The notes beneath the pieces are model-generated. The model was not told where the DNA came from, ran no database searches, and worked only from the letters and a program-made list of their open reading frames with translations. Shown in pieces: positions 42,610 to 51,507 of a stretch of DNA of 64,000 bases. The stretch spans positions 62,001 to 126,000 of the forward strand of contig NZ_JAMZEA010000004.1 of assembly GCF_024172125.1 (NCBI RefSeq), written 5' to 3'. The position numbers and the translations under genes are program-made. Within the stretch, counting starts at the first letter, position 1. The number at the start of each line of letters is the position of its first letter. The stretch comes from Actinomadura rupiterrae (GTDB lineage Bacteria; Actinomycetota; Actinomycetes; Streptosporangiales; Streptosporangiaceae).

Positions 42610-43571
42610 CACGTTCGCAAAACTCGACTACAACCATTGATACTGACCATACACCAGATCAACAAAGTCCGCAGAGGTCGGCCCCAAAACGAGGGCTCCG
42701 GGCGTCCGCCGCCCCGGGTGTCGGGTGGGATCTGCAGAATTGGCGGCGCTGCCCCATCTGGGCCAGGGCGGCGCGAGCCTGCTGATGCCTATGGCCAAGT
42801 CCCGATACCGCAAGCCCGAGAACGCGGGCCGTTGCTTCCATCCCTCACCGGAGGCGGGGGCGGCGCACGTCGGCCGTTTGCTTGCTTTGGCCCACCGATG
42901 CGTCTTCCAGGACGATGAGCCGACATGTCGCGTCCGCGCCTCCACCCAGCACGAACCTAGACTCGAGGATCGCAATAGCGTGACCGAACATCACCGCCTA
43001 TCAGTGGCACTGCGGTACCCGGCCGGACGGAACAGCTCCTGGCCAGGCGTTCGGATGGGGCCGACCCATCCGTACCGAACTTGCCTTCGCCTGCCGCGGA
43101 TCGCCGGCCCGTCCCGCGCGATCCGCTTCGCTCATGGCCTCCGGGCACCTTCACTCGCAACTGCACGTGCTTTGGCGGCTTCGCCCAGCACGAAAGCGCG
43201 CCCCCGCACCGGGCCTCCGGGAGTACTCCGGCTCTGCATGCGGTGGGACTTCGCCCGTACTGCGATCCATCAATCCGGGCAGTCTGCCGCGTTTCCGTGG
43301 ACTTCGTCCCCTCCGGGGGCCACGCCCGCATGATGGGGGGCGGCCGCGAGGGATAACGACATCGGGCTTGCGCGGTGATGTCGTCATGTGGTGAGAGGGT
43401 GTCGAGCCAGCCTCCTGTTCATCTTGGGGGGCTGGGGTGTCGGACGTAGGGTGGGTCCAAGTCGGCGCCTTGCTCAGGCCTGCGTCTTCCTGGCGGACCG
43501 GGCTTGGATGGGGCGCTGTAGCGGGCGGCTGCTTGCCGCCAGCGACATCCGCCCGTCGTTCGAGCGCTGGC
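42610..43571. other. intergenic ~960 bp, nothing recognised except a hairpin
   Basis: Frames on both strands (for example leftward from 43331) have no domain and odd composition. ACGACATC and GATGTCGT form an 8-bp stem at 43356-43384. The region should hold the promoters of the csp gene and of the HATPase gene. Confidence 0.35.
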
Positions 43572-44339
43572 ATGCGAGGCTCTGTGCAGTCCTTCGAAGA
43601 TTCCCGTGATGCCTTGCAGGCGATGGGGCTGGCGGGGTTGGCGGTGACCACTGAGCAGGCTGTGGCTCTCACCGCTGCCGCTGCGCTGGCTGGGGCGAGC
43701 GTGCCGGTCTACGTGCGCACCGCCGTGTGGGAGCGGGTGGCACGGGACGGCGCCGCCGCGGCGATGGCGGAACCTCCCGGCGGCATGGCGGCTGAATCGG
43801 TGGCCGCGGCCGGAGCCGTGTTCTCGGCGGTGGTGGAGGCGGGGTCCGAGGAGCCGGATCGGTGGCGGTGGGAGCTGCCCCATCGGGAGGATATGCCCGC
43901 CTGTGCCCGCGCGTTGATCGCTGCGATGCTGTCGGACCGGGTGCCGCCACAGGTCCTTGACACCTTCTTGGTGCTGGCCAGCGAGCTGGCCACCAACGCC
44001 GTCCGGCACGGCGGTGCCGGGCCGATCGTTCTGTGGCTGGTGCTGGAGCCCGGTGAGGTGGTGTGCGGGGTCAGCGATACCAATACCCTGCGCCCGCGGC
44101 AGCCTCCCACCGGGCGGGACGACGGCGGGCGGGACGACGGCGGGCGGGGCCTGGCGCTGGTGGGAGCGTTGTCGGACGGCTGCGGATGGTATCTCACCCT
44201 GACCGGCAAGACCGTGTGGTTCACTCAGCAGCGCGCCATTCCCTGCCCGCAGGCCGGCACGGCCGATGGCGGGCGGGAGCGGTTTCCCGCGGTTCAGGGG
44301 CGACCACACCGGCTGCTCGCCCTTGCCGGTGACCGCTGA
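43572..44339 (+). CDS. HATPase_c anti-sigma-factor-like kinase (255 aa)
   Basis: An ATG at 43572 opens a 255-residue protein. The N-terminal ~110 residues are Ala-rich and helical without a recognised domain (AVTTEQAVALTAAAALAGAS). The C-terminal ATPase domain has N box LVLASELATNAVRHG, a degenerate G1 VSDTNTLRPR in place of D-x-G-x-G, and G2 GGRGLALVGALSDGCGWYLT. The insert RDDGGRDDGGRG comes from a short tandem duplication. It converges with a STAS gene 96 bp away, an arrangement that suggests kinase-antagonist partners. Confidence 0.85.
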   Translation: MRGSVQSFEDSRDALQAMGLAGLAVTTEQAVALTAAAALAGASVPVYVRTAVWERVARDGAAAAMAEPPGGMAAESVAAAGAVFSAVVEAGSEEPDRWRWELPHREDMPACARALIAAMLSDRVPPQVLDTFLVLASELATNAVRHGGAGPIVLWLVLEPGEVVCGVSDTNTLRPRQPPTGRDDGGRDDGGRGLALVGALSDGCGWYLTLTGKTVWFTQQRAIPCPQAGTADGGRERFPAVQGRPHRLLALAGDR

Positions 44340-44372
44340 GTGTCGCCGGTCTGCCCCGTGGACGCCCTCGTT

Positions 44373-44423
44373 CCGCCCTCGCTCCGCCTGGTCCCGCCCT
44401 CGCTCCGCCTGGTCCCGCCCTCG
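44373..44423. repeat. 21-bp tandem repeat (2.4 copies)
   Basis: CCGCCCTCGCTCCGCCTGGTC occurs at 44373-44393 and 44394-44414, followed by a partial copy to 44423. It fills most of the gap between the convergent HATPase and STAS genes. Confidence 0.8.
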
Positions 44424-44434
44424 TCGGCAGCGGA

Positions 44435-44746
44435 TCAGTTCAGAACGAAGTACGCATCCAGGCGTGCGACTCTCAGCAGGCGCTTGACGCACTCGGCGCA
44501 GCCGACCAGGTCAAGGTCGGCGCCCTGCCTCCGGGCGAGGTTCTGGAAGCCGACCAGCACGCCGAGCCCTCCGGCGTCGATGAAGGTCACCCCGGCCAGG
44601 CCCAGGGACACATGCTGGTCACCGGCCTGAAGGGTGCTGTTCAGGAAGGCGACCAGCTCGGGGTTGGTCGCCATATCGAGATCGCCGATGACCGTGATGG
44701 TCACCGTCGTGCCTGCCCTGCGCGCCGCCAGGCGCAGCCCGTCCAT
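44435..44746 (-). CDS. STAS-domain protein lacking the phosphorylation Ser (103 aa)
   Basis: A single STAS domain, paralogous along its whole length to 1672-1983. The signature here is GVTFIDAGGLGVLVG, so the phosphorylatable Ser is Gly. It cannot be switched by the usual kinase and may be constitutively active or act as a competitor. The gene is convergent with a HATPase gene and divergent from a conserved micro-ORF. The upstream palindrome (44771-44784) is shared with the other copy. Confidence 0.88.
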   Translation of the reverse strand: MDGLRLAARRAGTTVTITVIGDLDMATNPELVAFLNSTLQAGDQHVSLGLAGVTFIDAGGLGVLVGFQNLARRQGADLDLVGCAECVKRLLRVARLDAYFVLN

Positions 44747-44770
44747 GAGTCATCTCATCCCCTGTGCCGC

Positions 44771-44784
44771 GTTCCGATCGGAAC
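44771..44784. promoter_or_regulatory. perfect 14-bp palindrome upstream of STAS gene
   Basis: GTTCCGATCGGAAC lies 24 bp upstream of the STAS ATG and is conserved at 2009-2022 with one central change. The flanks CCTGTGCCG and CCGCCGG are also conserved. Confidence 0.55.
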
Positions 44785-44871
44785 ATCCGCCGGGGCCCCC
44801 GGGCGCACCAGAAGCCCCGGGCCGGACCGAGCCAGATGCGCCGTGAACGGACCACGACACAGGAGACATCG

Positions 44872-45129
44872 ATGTGCAGATATGCACCAAATGAGCAGAT
44901 CGTCACTTACTGCGACCAACTGCTGTCACAGTGCAGCATAGCCCCGTCACCGGCGAACTGCCGGTCATTGGGCGCCACCGAGCCTCAGCCGACTCACTCG
45001 TTCAGCCCGTTGCGGTCCCGGCCGCGGGACGTCGCCCGGATCGCGCCGCAGCTGCCCGAAGCTCCGGCGTGGGCGGGCGTACACGTGCCGAGCAAGCGGG
45101 CGCGAAGCCGCCGGCGATTCCTGAAGTAA
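44872..45129 (+). CDS. conserved micro-ORF, long form (85 aa)
   Basis: The ATG at 44872 stands 8 bases after AGGAG. The product starts MCRYAPNEQIVTYCDQLLSQ and continues CSIAPSPANCRSLGATEPQP to a basic end (PSKRARSRRRFLK). The first 15 residues are conserved at 2110 with synonymous third-base changes. Four Cys occur in the first ~30 residues. The later part is of lower conservation and could be non-native extension. The gene is divergent from a STAS gene across 125 bp. Function unknown; a redox- or metal-sensing peptide is one idea. Confidence 0.55.
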   Translation: MCRYAPNEQIVTYCDQLLSQCSIAPSPANCRSLGATEPQPTHSFSPLRSRPRDVARIAPQLPEAPAWAGVHVPSKRARSRRRFLK

Positions 45130-45209
45130 GGTCCGAAGAGCCGGGGAACAGCGACATCCAGCCCAGAGGCTGACCCGCCCCACCGGCTTACCCCCCGAGA
45201 GGGGACGTC

Positions 45210-46418
45210 TTGCCGACCTTGAACGGCTCGAACCATCCCGGCGCCGGCACGGCACCGGTGATCCGCAAACGCGGTCTGAGCCTCGGCGTCCTGGCCCGCA
45301 CGGCCAAGGAGAACGAGCACCGGCAGCCGCTCCATCCGCTGCACCTCCAGCGGATCGACCCCGCCCTGCGCTCCCGCATCTACCTCGAACTCGGCTACGG
45401 CGAGGGCTTCGGCATCTCCGACGAGGAACTGGCGCCCCAGGTCGCCGGACTGCTCCCCCGCGACCGGCTCATCGCCGACTGCGACGTCGTCCTGCTACTC
45501 AAACCGCAGGCCCACGACCTCAAGGAACTGCGCCCCGGCCAGATCCTGTGGGGCTGGCCGCACTGCGTCCAGGACCGGGAACTCACCCAGGCCGCCATCG
45601 ACAGGCGCCTCACGCTGATCGCGTTCGAGGCGATGAACCACTGGACCGCCGACGGCGGCTTCAACCTGCACGTCTTCCACAAGAACAACGAGCTCGCCGG
45701 CTACTGCTCCGTCCTGCACGCGCTCGCCCTCACCGGATCCACCGGCGCCTACGGCAGGCGGCGACGCGCCGCCGTCATCAGCTTCGGGGCGACCGCCCGC
45801 GGCGCGGTCACGGCCCTCAACGCCCACGGCGTCCACGACGTCCACGTCCTGACCGCCCGAGGCGTCAGCGCCGTCGCCTCGCCCATCCACTCGGCCCAGA
45901 TCGTCCACTTCGACCGCGACCCGGAACGACCCGGCCGCACCCGCGCCCTCACCGACGACGGCCCGATCGCGATGGCCGCCTTCCTCGCCCGGCACGACAT
46001 CGTCGTCAACTGCGTCCTGCAGGACACCGGCGCACCGCTGATGTTCGCGGCGAACGACGACCTGCCGGTCTTCTCGCCCGGCACCCTCATCGTCGATGTC
46101 TCCTGCGACGCGGGAATGGGCGTCGAATGGGCCCGGCCGACCACCTTCACCGACCCCATGTTCACGGTCGGCCACAACGTCCACCACTACGGCGTCGACC
46201 ACAGCCCGTCCTACCTGTGGGACTCCGCGACCTGGGAGATCAGCCAGGCCCTGATCCCGCACCTGGCCACCGTCCTCGCGGGCCCCGCCGCCTGGGACGC
46301 CGACAAGACCATCCGGCGGGCCGTCGAGATCCGCGACGGCGTCGTCCAGAACCCCGCCGTCCTGGCGTTCCAGCACCGCTCCCCCGACTACCCGCACGCC
46401 GGCGGACGGCCGGACTGA
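45210..46418 (+). CDS. N5-(carboxyethyl)ornithine synthase-like dehydrogenase
   Basis: A TTG at 45210, six bases after AGGGGA, opens a 402-residue protein of the alanine dehydrogenase/PNT family. The N-terminal substrate domain has RKRGLSLGVLARTAKENEHR and QPLHPLH. The hinge region is HVFHKNNELAGYCSVLHALA. The Rossmann domain is AAVISFGATARGAVTALNAH, lacking the usual GxGxxG. Its C-terminus includes LIVDVSCDAGMGVEWARPTT and NVHHYGVDHSPSYLWDSATW. This pattern fits N5-(carboxyethyl)ornithine synthases, which condense pyruvate with ornithine or lysine. Substrate is not proven; related enzymes make opine-like amino acids. Confidence 0.8.
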   Translation: MPTLNGSNHPGAGTAPVIRKRGLSLGVLARTAKENEHRQPLHPLHLQRIDPALRSRIYLELGYGEGFGISDEELAPQVAGLLPRDRLIADCDVVLLLKPQAHDLKELRPGQILWGWPHCVQDRELTQAAIDRRLTLIAFEAMNHWTADGGFNLHVFHKNNELAGYCSVLHALALTGSTGAYGRRRRAAVISFGATARGAVTALNAHGVHDVHVLTARGVSAVASPIHSAQIVHFDRDPERPGRTRALTDDGPIAMAAFLARHDIVVNCVLQDTGAPLMFAANDDLPVFSPGTLIVDVSCDAGMGVEWARPTTFTDPMFTVGHNVHHYGVDHSPSYLWDSATWEISQALIPHLATVLAGPAAWDADKTIRRAVEIRDGVVQNPAVLAFQHRSPDYPHAGGRPD

Positions 46419-46906
46419 CATCACCGCAGCATCGGCCGGCCGCCCGGTCGGCGGGGACGAGACGCCGATGAACGCGGGCGGGCCGTCGGATGCCGGACGG
46501 ATGTCCCGTCAGGGCAGGGCACCGTGGCGTAGGCTGGTGGCACCGAGGGCACTTCGTGCGTAGGCCGCCATGCCGCCGCCGTTCTCGGGGATCACGACCC
46601 GGTCCTTGCCGGACCGAGAATCGGGGCCCTCGAAATGGCCCGCCACGGCTCTCGACTCGTGCACGTTGCCGGCGCGGCCGCGGTCGCCCGCGGCGCCGCG
46701 GCGCCGATCCTGCTTCCGGTCATCCCGCCCGGCACGCCCAGGATCTCCGCCTGGCCAGGGCGGCGGCCCTGGGCGGCGATGTCCTGCCGGAGGAGATCCC
46801 GGCCTCCTGCGACGCTCCACCGCCCGCCCCTGAGCCGCACGCTGCTGTGCCGCTCATCGCCTGCCTCCCGGGCCGCCGCAGGGCGCCCGGTGATCGGAGC
46901 TCACCG
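46419..46906. other. intergenic ~490 bp, nothing recognised
   Basis: No frame shows a domain. It should contain the promoter for the STAS gene at 46907. Confidence 0.35.
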
Positions 46907-47296
46907 ATGACCACGTCCCTGACCGCCGCCTCCGACGGCCCGGGCTCGGCTCCGGCCGAGGTGCGGATGCCCGCCCACCGGCGCCCCGGCCACACCATCG
47001 TCGCGCTGCACGGCGCCCTGGACTTCGCCGCGGCGCCGGCGCTGCGCGAGCACCTGCTGGGCGTGCTGCGGTCCAGCGGCCCGCTGTTGATCCTCGACAT
47101 GGGCGAGGTGCCGGCCTGCGACGAGGCGGGGCTCGCCGTCCTGGTCGGCATCCAGCACCGCGCCGCGGCACTCGGGATCACCGTCCGCCTGAGCGCCGCC
47201 GGCCGGCAGCCCACCGGGATCCTTCACCGCACGGGCCTGGACCGGGTGCTCGCCGTCCAGGCGGCCCCGCACGCCGAGGCCGCACCCGCGGCGTGA
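46907..47296 (+). CDS. STAS-domain protein with Glu at the phosphosite (129 aa)
   Basis: The ATG at 46907 gives MTTSLTAASDGPGSAPAEVR followed by a STAS domain: GHTIVALHGALDFAAAPALR, LLILDMGEVPACDEAGLAVL, GIQHRAAALGITVRLSA. The phosphosite motif reads CDEAGL, with Glu in the Ser position, resembling a permanent phospho-mimic. It precedes a PAS-GAF-SpoIIE phosphatase gene by ~350 bp on the same strand, which suggests a shared signalling path. Confidence 0.85.
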   Translation: MTTSLTAASDGPGSAPAEVRMPAHRRPGHTIVALHGALDFAAAPALREHLLGVLRSSGPLLILDMGEVPACDEAGLAVLVGIQHRAAALGITVRLSAAGRQPTGILHRTGLDRVLAVQAAPHAEAAPAA

Positions 47297-47321
47297 CCCG
47301 GCGAACTCCCCCGCCAACGCA

Positions 47322-47405
47322 CGGATGACGATGAGGCCGACGTGCGGATGACGATGAGGCCGACGTGCGGATGACGATGAGGCCAACGTGCGGATGACGG
47401 TGGGG
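47322..47405. repeat. 23-bp tandem repeat (3.6 copies)
   Basis: The unit CGGATGACGATGAGGCCGACGTG begins at 47322, 47345 and 47368, with a partial fourth copy from 47391. It is non-coding and located between the STAS gene and the phosphatase gene. Confidence 0.85.
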
Positions 47406-47647
47406 ACGGATACCGGCCGCTGGTGAAAGGCCCCCGCGCGGGTGCGGCCCTCGCGCCGGCCGCCGTCCGCGCGGTCATCGCCGCCGCCTCCCTGATCGTC
47501 TCCTGAGCCCGCAGGAGGAGAGCCCGCCGTCGCCGGGCCGACCCCGCCGGGAAACGATCCGGCGGCCGGGCGTTCCTCCTGTCCCCCCGGCAGAGGTGTT
47601 CGGAATCGCCGCCTGGGCAGATTCCTGGTATCCGATCGGGGGATCAG

Positions 47648-49360
47648 ATGAGCGGCAGCCGGGACGGCCGGGCCGGCGAGGACCACGCGGGCCTGGTCGA
47701 GGCGATGAACTCCGGGGTCGTGGCCGTCAACGCGGCCGGCCGGATCACGGCCTGGAACCCCAGGGCCCGGCAACTGCTGGGATACACCCGGGACGAGGCG
47801 CTGGGAAGATCGCTGGACGGCTTCCTGCACCGCGCCGCCGAGGACGGCCTCCCCGCGGAGCGGCACTGCCGCCTGCTGCGGACGCTCCGCAGCGGCGTCC
47901 CCGACCACGCCGACGGCGATCCGTTCACCCACCGCGACGGGCGGCAGGTGATGCTTTCCTGGTCGTCCGCGCCGATCTACGCCGATGATCCGGCCGCGGA
48001 GGAGCCCGGCACCGGGACGGTGGCCGGAGCGGTCATCGTGCTGCAGGACGTGGCCGGCCGGTACCGGATCGAGCGGGAACGCCACGACCAGATGGCGCAG
48101 GTGCGGCGCGCCAACTCCCGCCTGGAACTGGTCGCCGAGATCACCACGGTGCTGTCGTCCACGCTGGACGAGGACGAGGTGCTGCGGCGGCTGGTCCGGC
48201 TGGTGGTGCCCGCGCTCGGCGACTGGGCCGAGGTCGACCTGCTCGTCCCCGACGGACGCATCGAACGGGCGGCCGCCACCCACCACGAACTGTCCCCGAA
48301 CGACATCGCCGCCCTGGAGGGGCCGCTCCCCCCGCTCCCGCGAACCCCGCGCGGTCCGCTCGCACGGGTCCTGCACGGCGGCGCGACCCTGATCGTCGGC
48401 GGCGACGCAGCCCGCCGGTATCCCGACGAACCGCTCGCCGCGGCCCAGCACGAGCTGTTCCAGTTCATGGACGCCCGCACCGCGATCATCACCCCGCTGG
48501 CGGCCCGCGGCGAGACCTACGGTGCGCTGACGCTCGGCCACTCCCGTCCCGGGCACGGCTACGGCCCCGACGACCGCCTCGTCGTGGAGGACATCGCGCG
48601 CCGTACCGGCCTCGTCCTGGCCAACGCCCGGCTCTTCGCCGCGCAGCGCAACACCGCCGAGGCGATGCAGCGCAGCCTGCTCACCCCCCTCCCCCAACCG
48701 GACGACCTGCAACTCCAGGCCCGCTACCTGCCCGCCGCCAGGGTCGGCTGGGTCGGCGGCGACTGGTACGACGCCTTCCCCCTCGCCGACGGCGCCACCG
48801 GGCTGGTCATCGGTGACATCGTCGGCCACGACCTGCACGCCGCATCCCGCATGGCGCAGGTCCGCAACATGCTGCGGGCCCTGGCATGGCATCCGGACGC
48901 GTCCCCGAGCACCGTACTGGCCCGCCTGGACGCGGTGATGGACGCCGTCAGCGACGCCGAGCTCGCCACCGCCGTATTCGCCCGCACCGCGAAGACCACC
49001 GAAGGCGTGTGGCGCCTGCAGTGGTGCAACGCCGGCCACCCGCCACCACTGCTGATCGGCCAGGACGGCGACACGACCTTCCTCGACGAGCACGGAATGC
49101 TCCTCGGCAACCCCGACCTCACCGGCGGCCGACCCGACGGCACCCGCGACCTACCGCCGCTGTCGACGCTTCTGCTCTACACCGACGGCCTCATCGAAAC
49201 CCGCGGCACCGACCTCACCGACAGCCTCACCGGCCTGCGCCGGCACAGCGCCCACCTCGCCCGGCTCCCCCTGCCCGAGCTGTGCGACCGGCTCCTCGAA
49301 CGCATGGAGCCCAACGGCGACGACGACGTCGCCATCCTCGCCCTCCGCGTTCCCGGCTGA
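47648..49360 (+). CDS. PAS-GAF-SpoIIE (PP2C) phosphatase
   Basis: 570 residues. PAS domain ~15-140 (AMNSGVVAVNAAGRITAWNP; GYTRDEALGRSLDGFL). GAF domain ~165-325 (ITTVLSSTLDEDEVLRRLVR; AIITPLAARGETYGALTLGH). SpoIIE/PP2C domain ~345-569 with metal-binding VGGDWYDAFPL, VIGDIVGHDLHAASRMAQVR, WCNAGHPPPLL, LLYTDGLIE and DDDVAILALRV. Such phosphatases dephosphorylate STAS antagonists in response to the PAS/GAF signal. Two STAS genes lie nearby but neither has a Ser at the phosphosite. A substrate could therefore be the STAS at 1672-1983 or one outside the window. Confidence 0.93.
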   Translation: MSGSRDGRAGEDHAGLVEAMNSGVVAVNAAGRITAWNPRARQLLGYTRDEALGRSLDGFLHRAAEDGLPAERHCRLLRTLRSGVPDHADGDPFTHRDGRQVMLSWSSAPIYADDPAAEEPGTGTVAGAVIVLQDVAGRYRIERERHDQMAQVRRANSRLELVAEITTVLSSTLDEDEVLRRLVRLVVPALGDWAEVDLLVPDGRIERAAATHHELSPNDIAALEGPLPPLPRTPRGPLARVLHGGATLIVGGDAARRYPDEPLAAAQHELFQFMDARTAIITPLAARGETYGALTLGHSRPGHGYGPDDRLVVEDIARRTGLVLANARLFAAQRNTAEAMQRSLLTPLPQPDDLQLQARYLPAARVGWVGGDWYDAFPLADGATGLVIGDIVGHDLHAASRMAQVRNMLRALAWHPDASPSTVLARLDAVMDAVSDAELATAVFARTAKTTEGVWRLQWCNAGHPPPLLIGQDGDTTFLDEHGMLLGNPDLTGGRPDGTRDLPPLSTLLLYTDGLIETRGTDLTDSLTGLRRHSAHLARLPLPELCDRLLERMEPNGDDDVAILALRVPG

Positions 49361-49387
49361 CCGCCGGCCGCACGGGACCGGACGCGC

Positions 49388-49684
49388 CTACAGAGGCTCG
49401 CTGACCCAGCGCCACCCGCCGTCCAGCTGCCGCGCGCTGATCAGCTGCGCGCTGCCGGAGTCCGCCACCTCGGCGATCATCCGGATCAGCGCGCGGTGGA
49501 AGTCGGCGGGCGGGTGGCCGCCTCCCGACGCGCCCTCCAGCAAGGTCACGCTGACCTTCGCCTCATCGCGCAACTGCACGGTCAATCGCCCGGTCCTGTC
49601 CAGGCGCAGGATCACGATCGCATCGGCACGGATCAGATCGCCATCAGCGGCCGAGATCCAAACCTCGGGCAAGGTTCCGCTCAC
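49388..49684 (-). CDS. small hypothetical protein (98 aa)
   Basis: A GTG at 49684 after GGGAGG gives MSGTLPEVWISAADGDLIRA, then IVILRLDRTGRLTVQLRDEA, RALIRMIAEVADSGSAQLIS and WRWVSEPL. It is a compact beta-alpha protein. It is convergent with the phosphatase, with only 27 bp between the stops. No family recognised. Confidence 0.65.
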   Translation of the reverse strand: MSGTLPEVWISAADGDLIRADAIVILRLDRTGRLTVQLRDEAKVSVTLLEGASGGGHPPADFHRALIRMIAEVADSGSAQLISARQLDGGWRWVSEPL

Positions 49685-49871
49685 GAGCTCCACCTCCCGT
49701 GGGCCTGCAAGCACCGACCCACCACCCCAACCTACGGGCTTCCGTCCGCCCCAGCGGCGCCACGCTCCACTTCCCCGCGCCGAACCCGGCCCCGCCCGCC
49801 GCGCCGAGTGTGCGGTCGATCCAGGGTTCACCCACCGCCGTTTACGGGGCGTTTAATCCCGCGGGCGCTCG

Positions 49872-50190
49872 GTGGGCGACTTCCACGTCGCGCGCGACCA
49901 GACCCTTGCCCTTGCGGATGCGGTGGCGGCAGCTCGTTCCGAGCTCGTCCGGTTGATGTCGGGCGGGGACGGCGAGCAGGCTGGGCGGTCAGGCGGGGCC
50001 GTGCGGGTGTCTCGTCTGGCGTACCCCGCGACGACGGCGGCGGCCAGGCTGCTGCCGGTGGGTCAGCGGGTTCGATATGCCGAGGAACTCGCCGGGGAAC
50101 TGTGGGATCTGGCCGAGGCGGGGGCTGGCCGATGGCGGCAGCTCGGCCACTCGCTGCGCCTGCTGACCTGGGCCCGAACCCTCCTCTGCC
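49872..50190 (+). CDS. small helical protein, C-terminal limit uncertain
   Basis: The frame reads GDFHVARDQTLALADAVAAA, then LLPVGQRVRYAEELAGELWD and RQLGHSLRLLTWARTLL. This resembles small actinobacterial proteins with 'LLP...RxRYxEE...ELW...A...QL.xALR', often near HTH genes. After ~50190 the frame stays open to 50588 but loses protein character and overlaps an antisense gene and lysR. A frameshift is likely. Confidence 0.4.
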
Positions 50191-50462
50191 AGAGTGCGAG
50201 GGTAGGGCCGCATCCCCGCGCTGAGCCTCCTCGCGTGCTCGGCCGGCTTGGCCGCCTTCGGCGACATCTCCTGCGGCCTGCGCTTGAAGGTCTTGAGCGC
50301 CTTCTCGACGGCGACGCGGGTCTTGGCCGGCACCAGCGAGAGATCATCCTCAGCCCTCCGCCACGTCGCAACCGAGATCCGCGCCGCCCTGGCGGCCTCA
50401 GCCGGCCTGGGCAGATGTGGCGGGGCCTTCTTTCTGGAACTCCCGCCGCCCCCTTGGGGCAT
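50190..50462 (-). CDS. small HTH-like protein, end uncertain
   Basis: Leftward from an ATG at 50462 the frame reads MPQGGGGSSRKKAPPHLPRP and a HTH-like stretch AEAARAARISVATWRRAEDD, then TRVAVEKALKTFKRRPQE. The frame continues antisense to the 49872 gene until 49989, which is unlikely to be all coding. It is probably a short XRE-like regulator with a lost stop. Confidence 0.4.
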
Positions 50463-50533
50463 GAGGGAAGGACGCTGGGCGGGCTGGGCTGTTGGGGCGG
50501 CCGGGTGGGGGGTGGGGGAGTTAGGTTCGGGGG

Positions 50534-51415
50534 GTGGGGTTGGAAATGCGGCAGTTGCGGTTTTTTGTTGCGGTTGCGGAGGAGTTGAACTTCTCGGTTG
50601 CGGCTCGGCGGCTGTTCGTGTCGCAGCAGGCGCTCAGCCGGGTGATCCAGCAGCTCGAACGGGAGCTGGGGGTCACGCTGTTCGAGCGGACCACACGGTC
50701 GGTGCGGCTCACCGCTGCGGGTGAGGCCATGCAGCCTTGGGCGCGGCGGGCAATCGCCGCTGCCGAGGAGGCGGTCGGCGCGGCGCGGCGGGTCGGGGTC
50801 CGGCCGCTCCGCCTTGATCTGGCGTCCACCGGACTGCTCACGCCGGCGAGGATCCTGCGGCGGTGGCGGCTCGATCAGCCGGATGTGCCGACGGAACTCG
50901 TCGAGGACGGCGTTCCCCGTGGGCTTGATGCCTTGCGTGAGGGCCGGCTGGACGCGCTTCTGGGCCTGGCGACGCACTGTCCGGCGGATCTGGAGGCGCA
51001 GCTGGTGTGCCGGGAGCCGGTTCTGGTCGGGATGGGACGCCATCACGAACTCGCCGGGCTGGACGCGGTTCCGGTCTCCCGGCTGACCGGTGTCGATCTG
51101 CTGCTGCCGTCCGATGCGGCCGCGGTCGAGTGGGTCGAGTTCGTCCTGCTGTTCTGCGCGCAGGCGGGCGCGCGTCCGGGACGCTGGCCCGCCGCCACGC
51201 ACGGCTCGGCCGCTGCCGCCGAGGTGCTGCGCCGCACCGACTGCCTGACCCCGACGGTCGCCTGGGCCGACCCGCCCGAGGACCTGGTCTTCCGTCCGCT
51301 CGTGGAGCCGGCGCCCGTCCACGCCTGGTCGCTGATGACGGCGCCGGAGGACGACTGGAGCCCCGAGTTGCGAGCCTTCCTCGCGTCCGTCGGCATTGAC
51401 AACCTGGGCGTGTGA
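50534..51415 (+). CDS. LysR-family transcriptional regulator
   Basis: 293 residues with the canonical N-terminal winged HTH (MRQLRFFVAVAEELNFSVAA, RRLFVSQQALSRVIQQLERE, LGVTLFERTTRSVRLTAAGE). The C-terminal effector domain is somewhat degenerate. Starts at GTG 50534 or ATG 50546 are both possible. It precedes an SDR and an MFS gene on the same strand, which it probably controls, as is usual for this family. The effector is unknown. Confidence 0.9.
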   Translation: MGLEMRQLRFFVAVAEELNFSVAARRLFVSQQALSRVIQQLERELGVTLFERTTRSVRLTAAGEAMQPWARRAIAAAEEAVGAARRVGVRPLRLDLASTGLLTPARILRRWRLDQPDVPTELVEDGVPRGLDALREGRLDALLGLATHCPADLEAQLVCREPVLVGMGRHHELAGLDAVPVSRLTGVDLLLPSDAAAVEWVEFVLLFCAQAGARPGRWPAATHGSAAAAEVLRRTDCLTPTVAWADPPEDLVFRPLVEPAPVHAWSLMTAPEDDWSPELRAFLASVGIDNLGV

Positions 51416-51507
51416 ATGGGCGTGTAATCGGTGTTTCCGTCGGCGCGGACGCCCTGCCTACGGTCGGCCTGGGGGCAATTCGGCCCCTGCTGACCTGAAG
51501 GGTTGTC

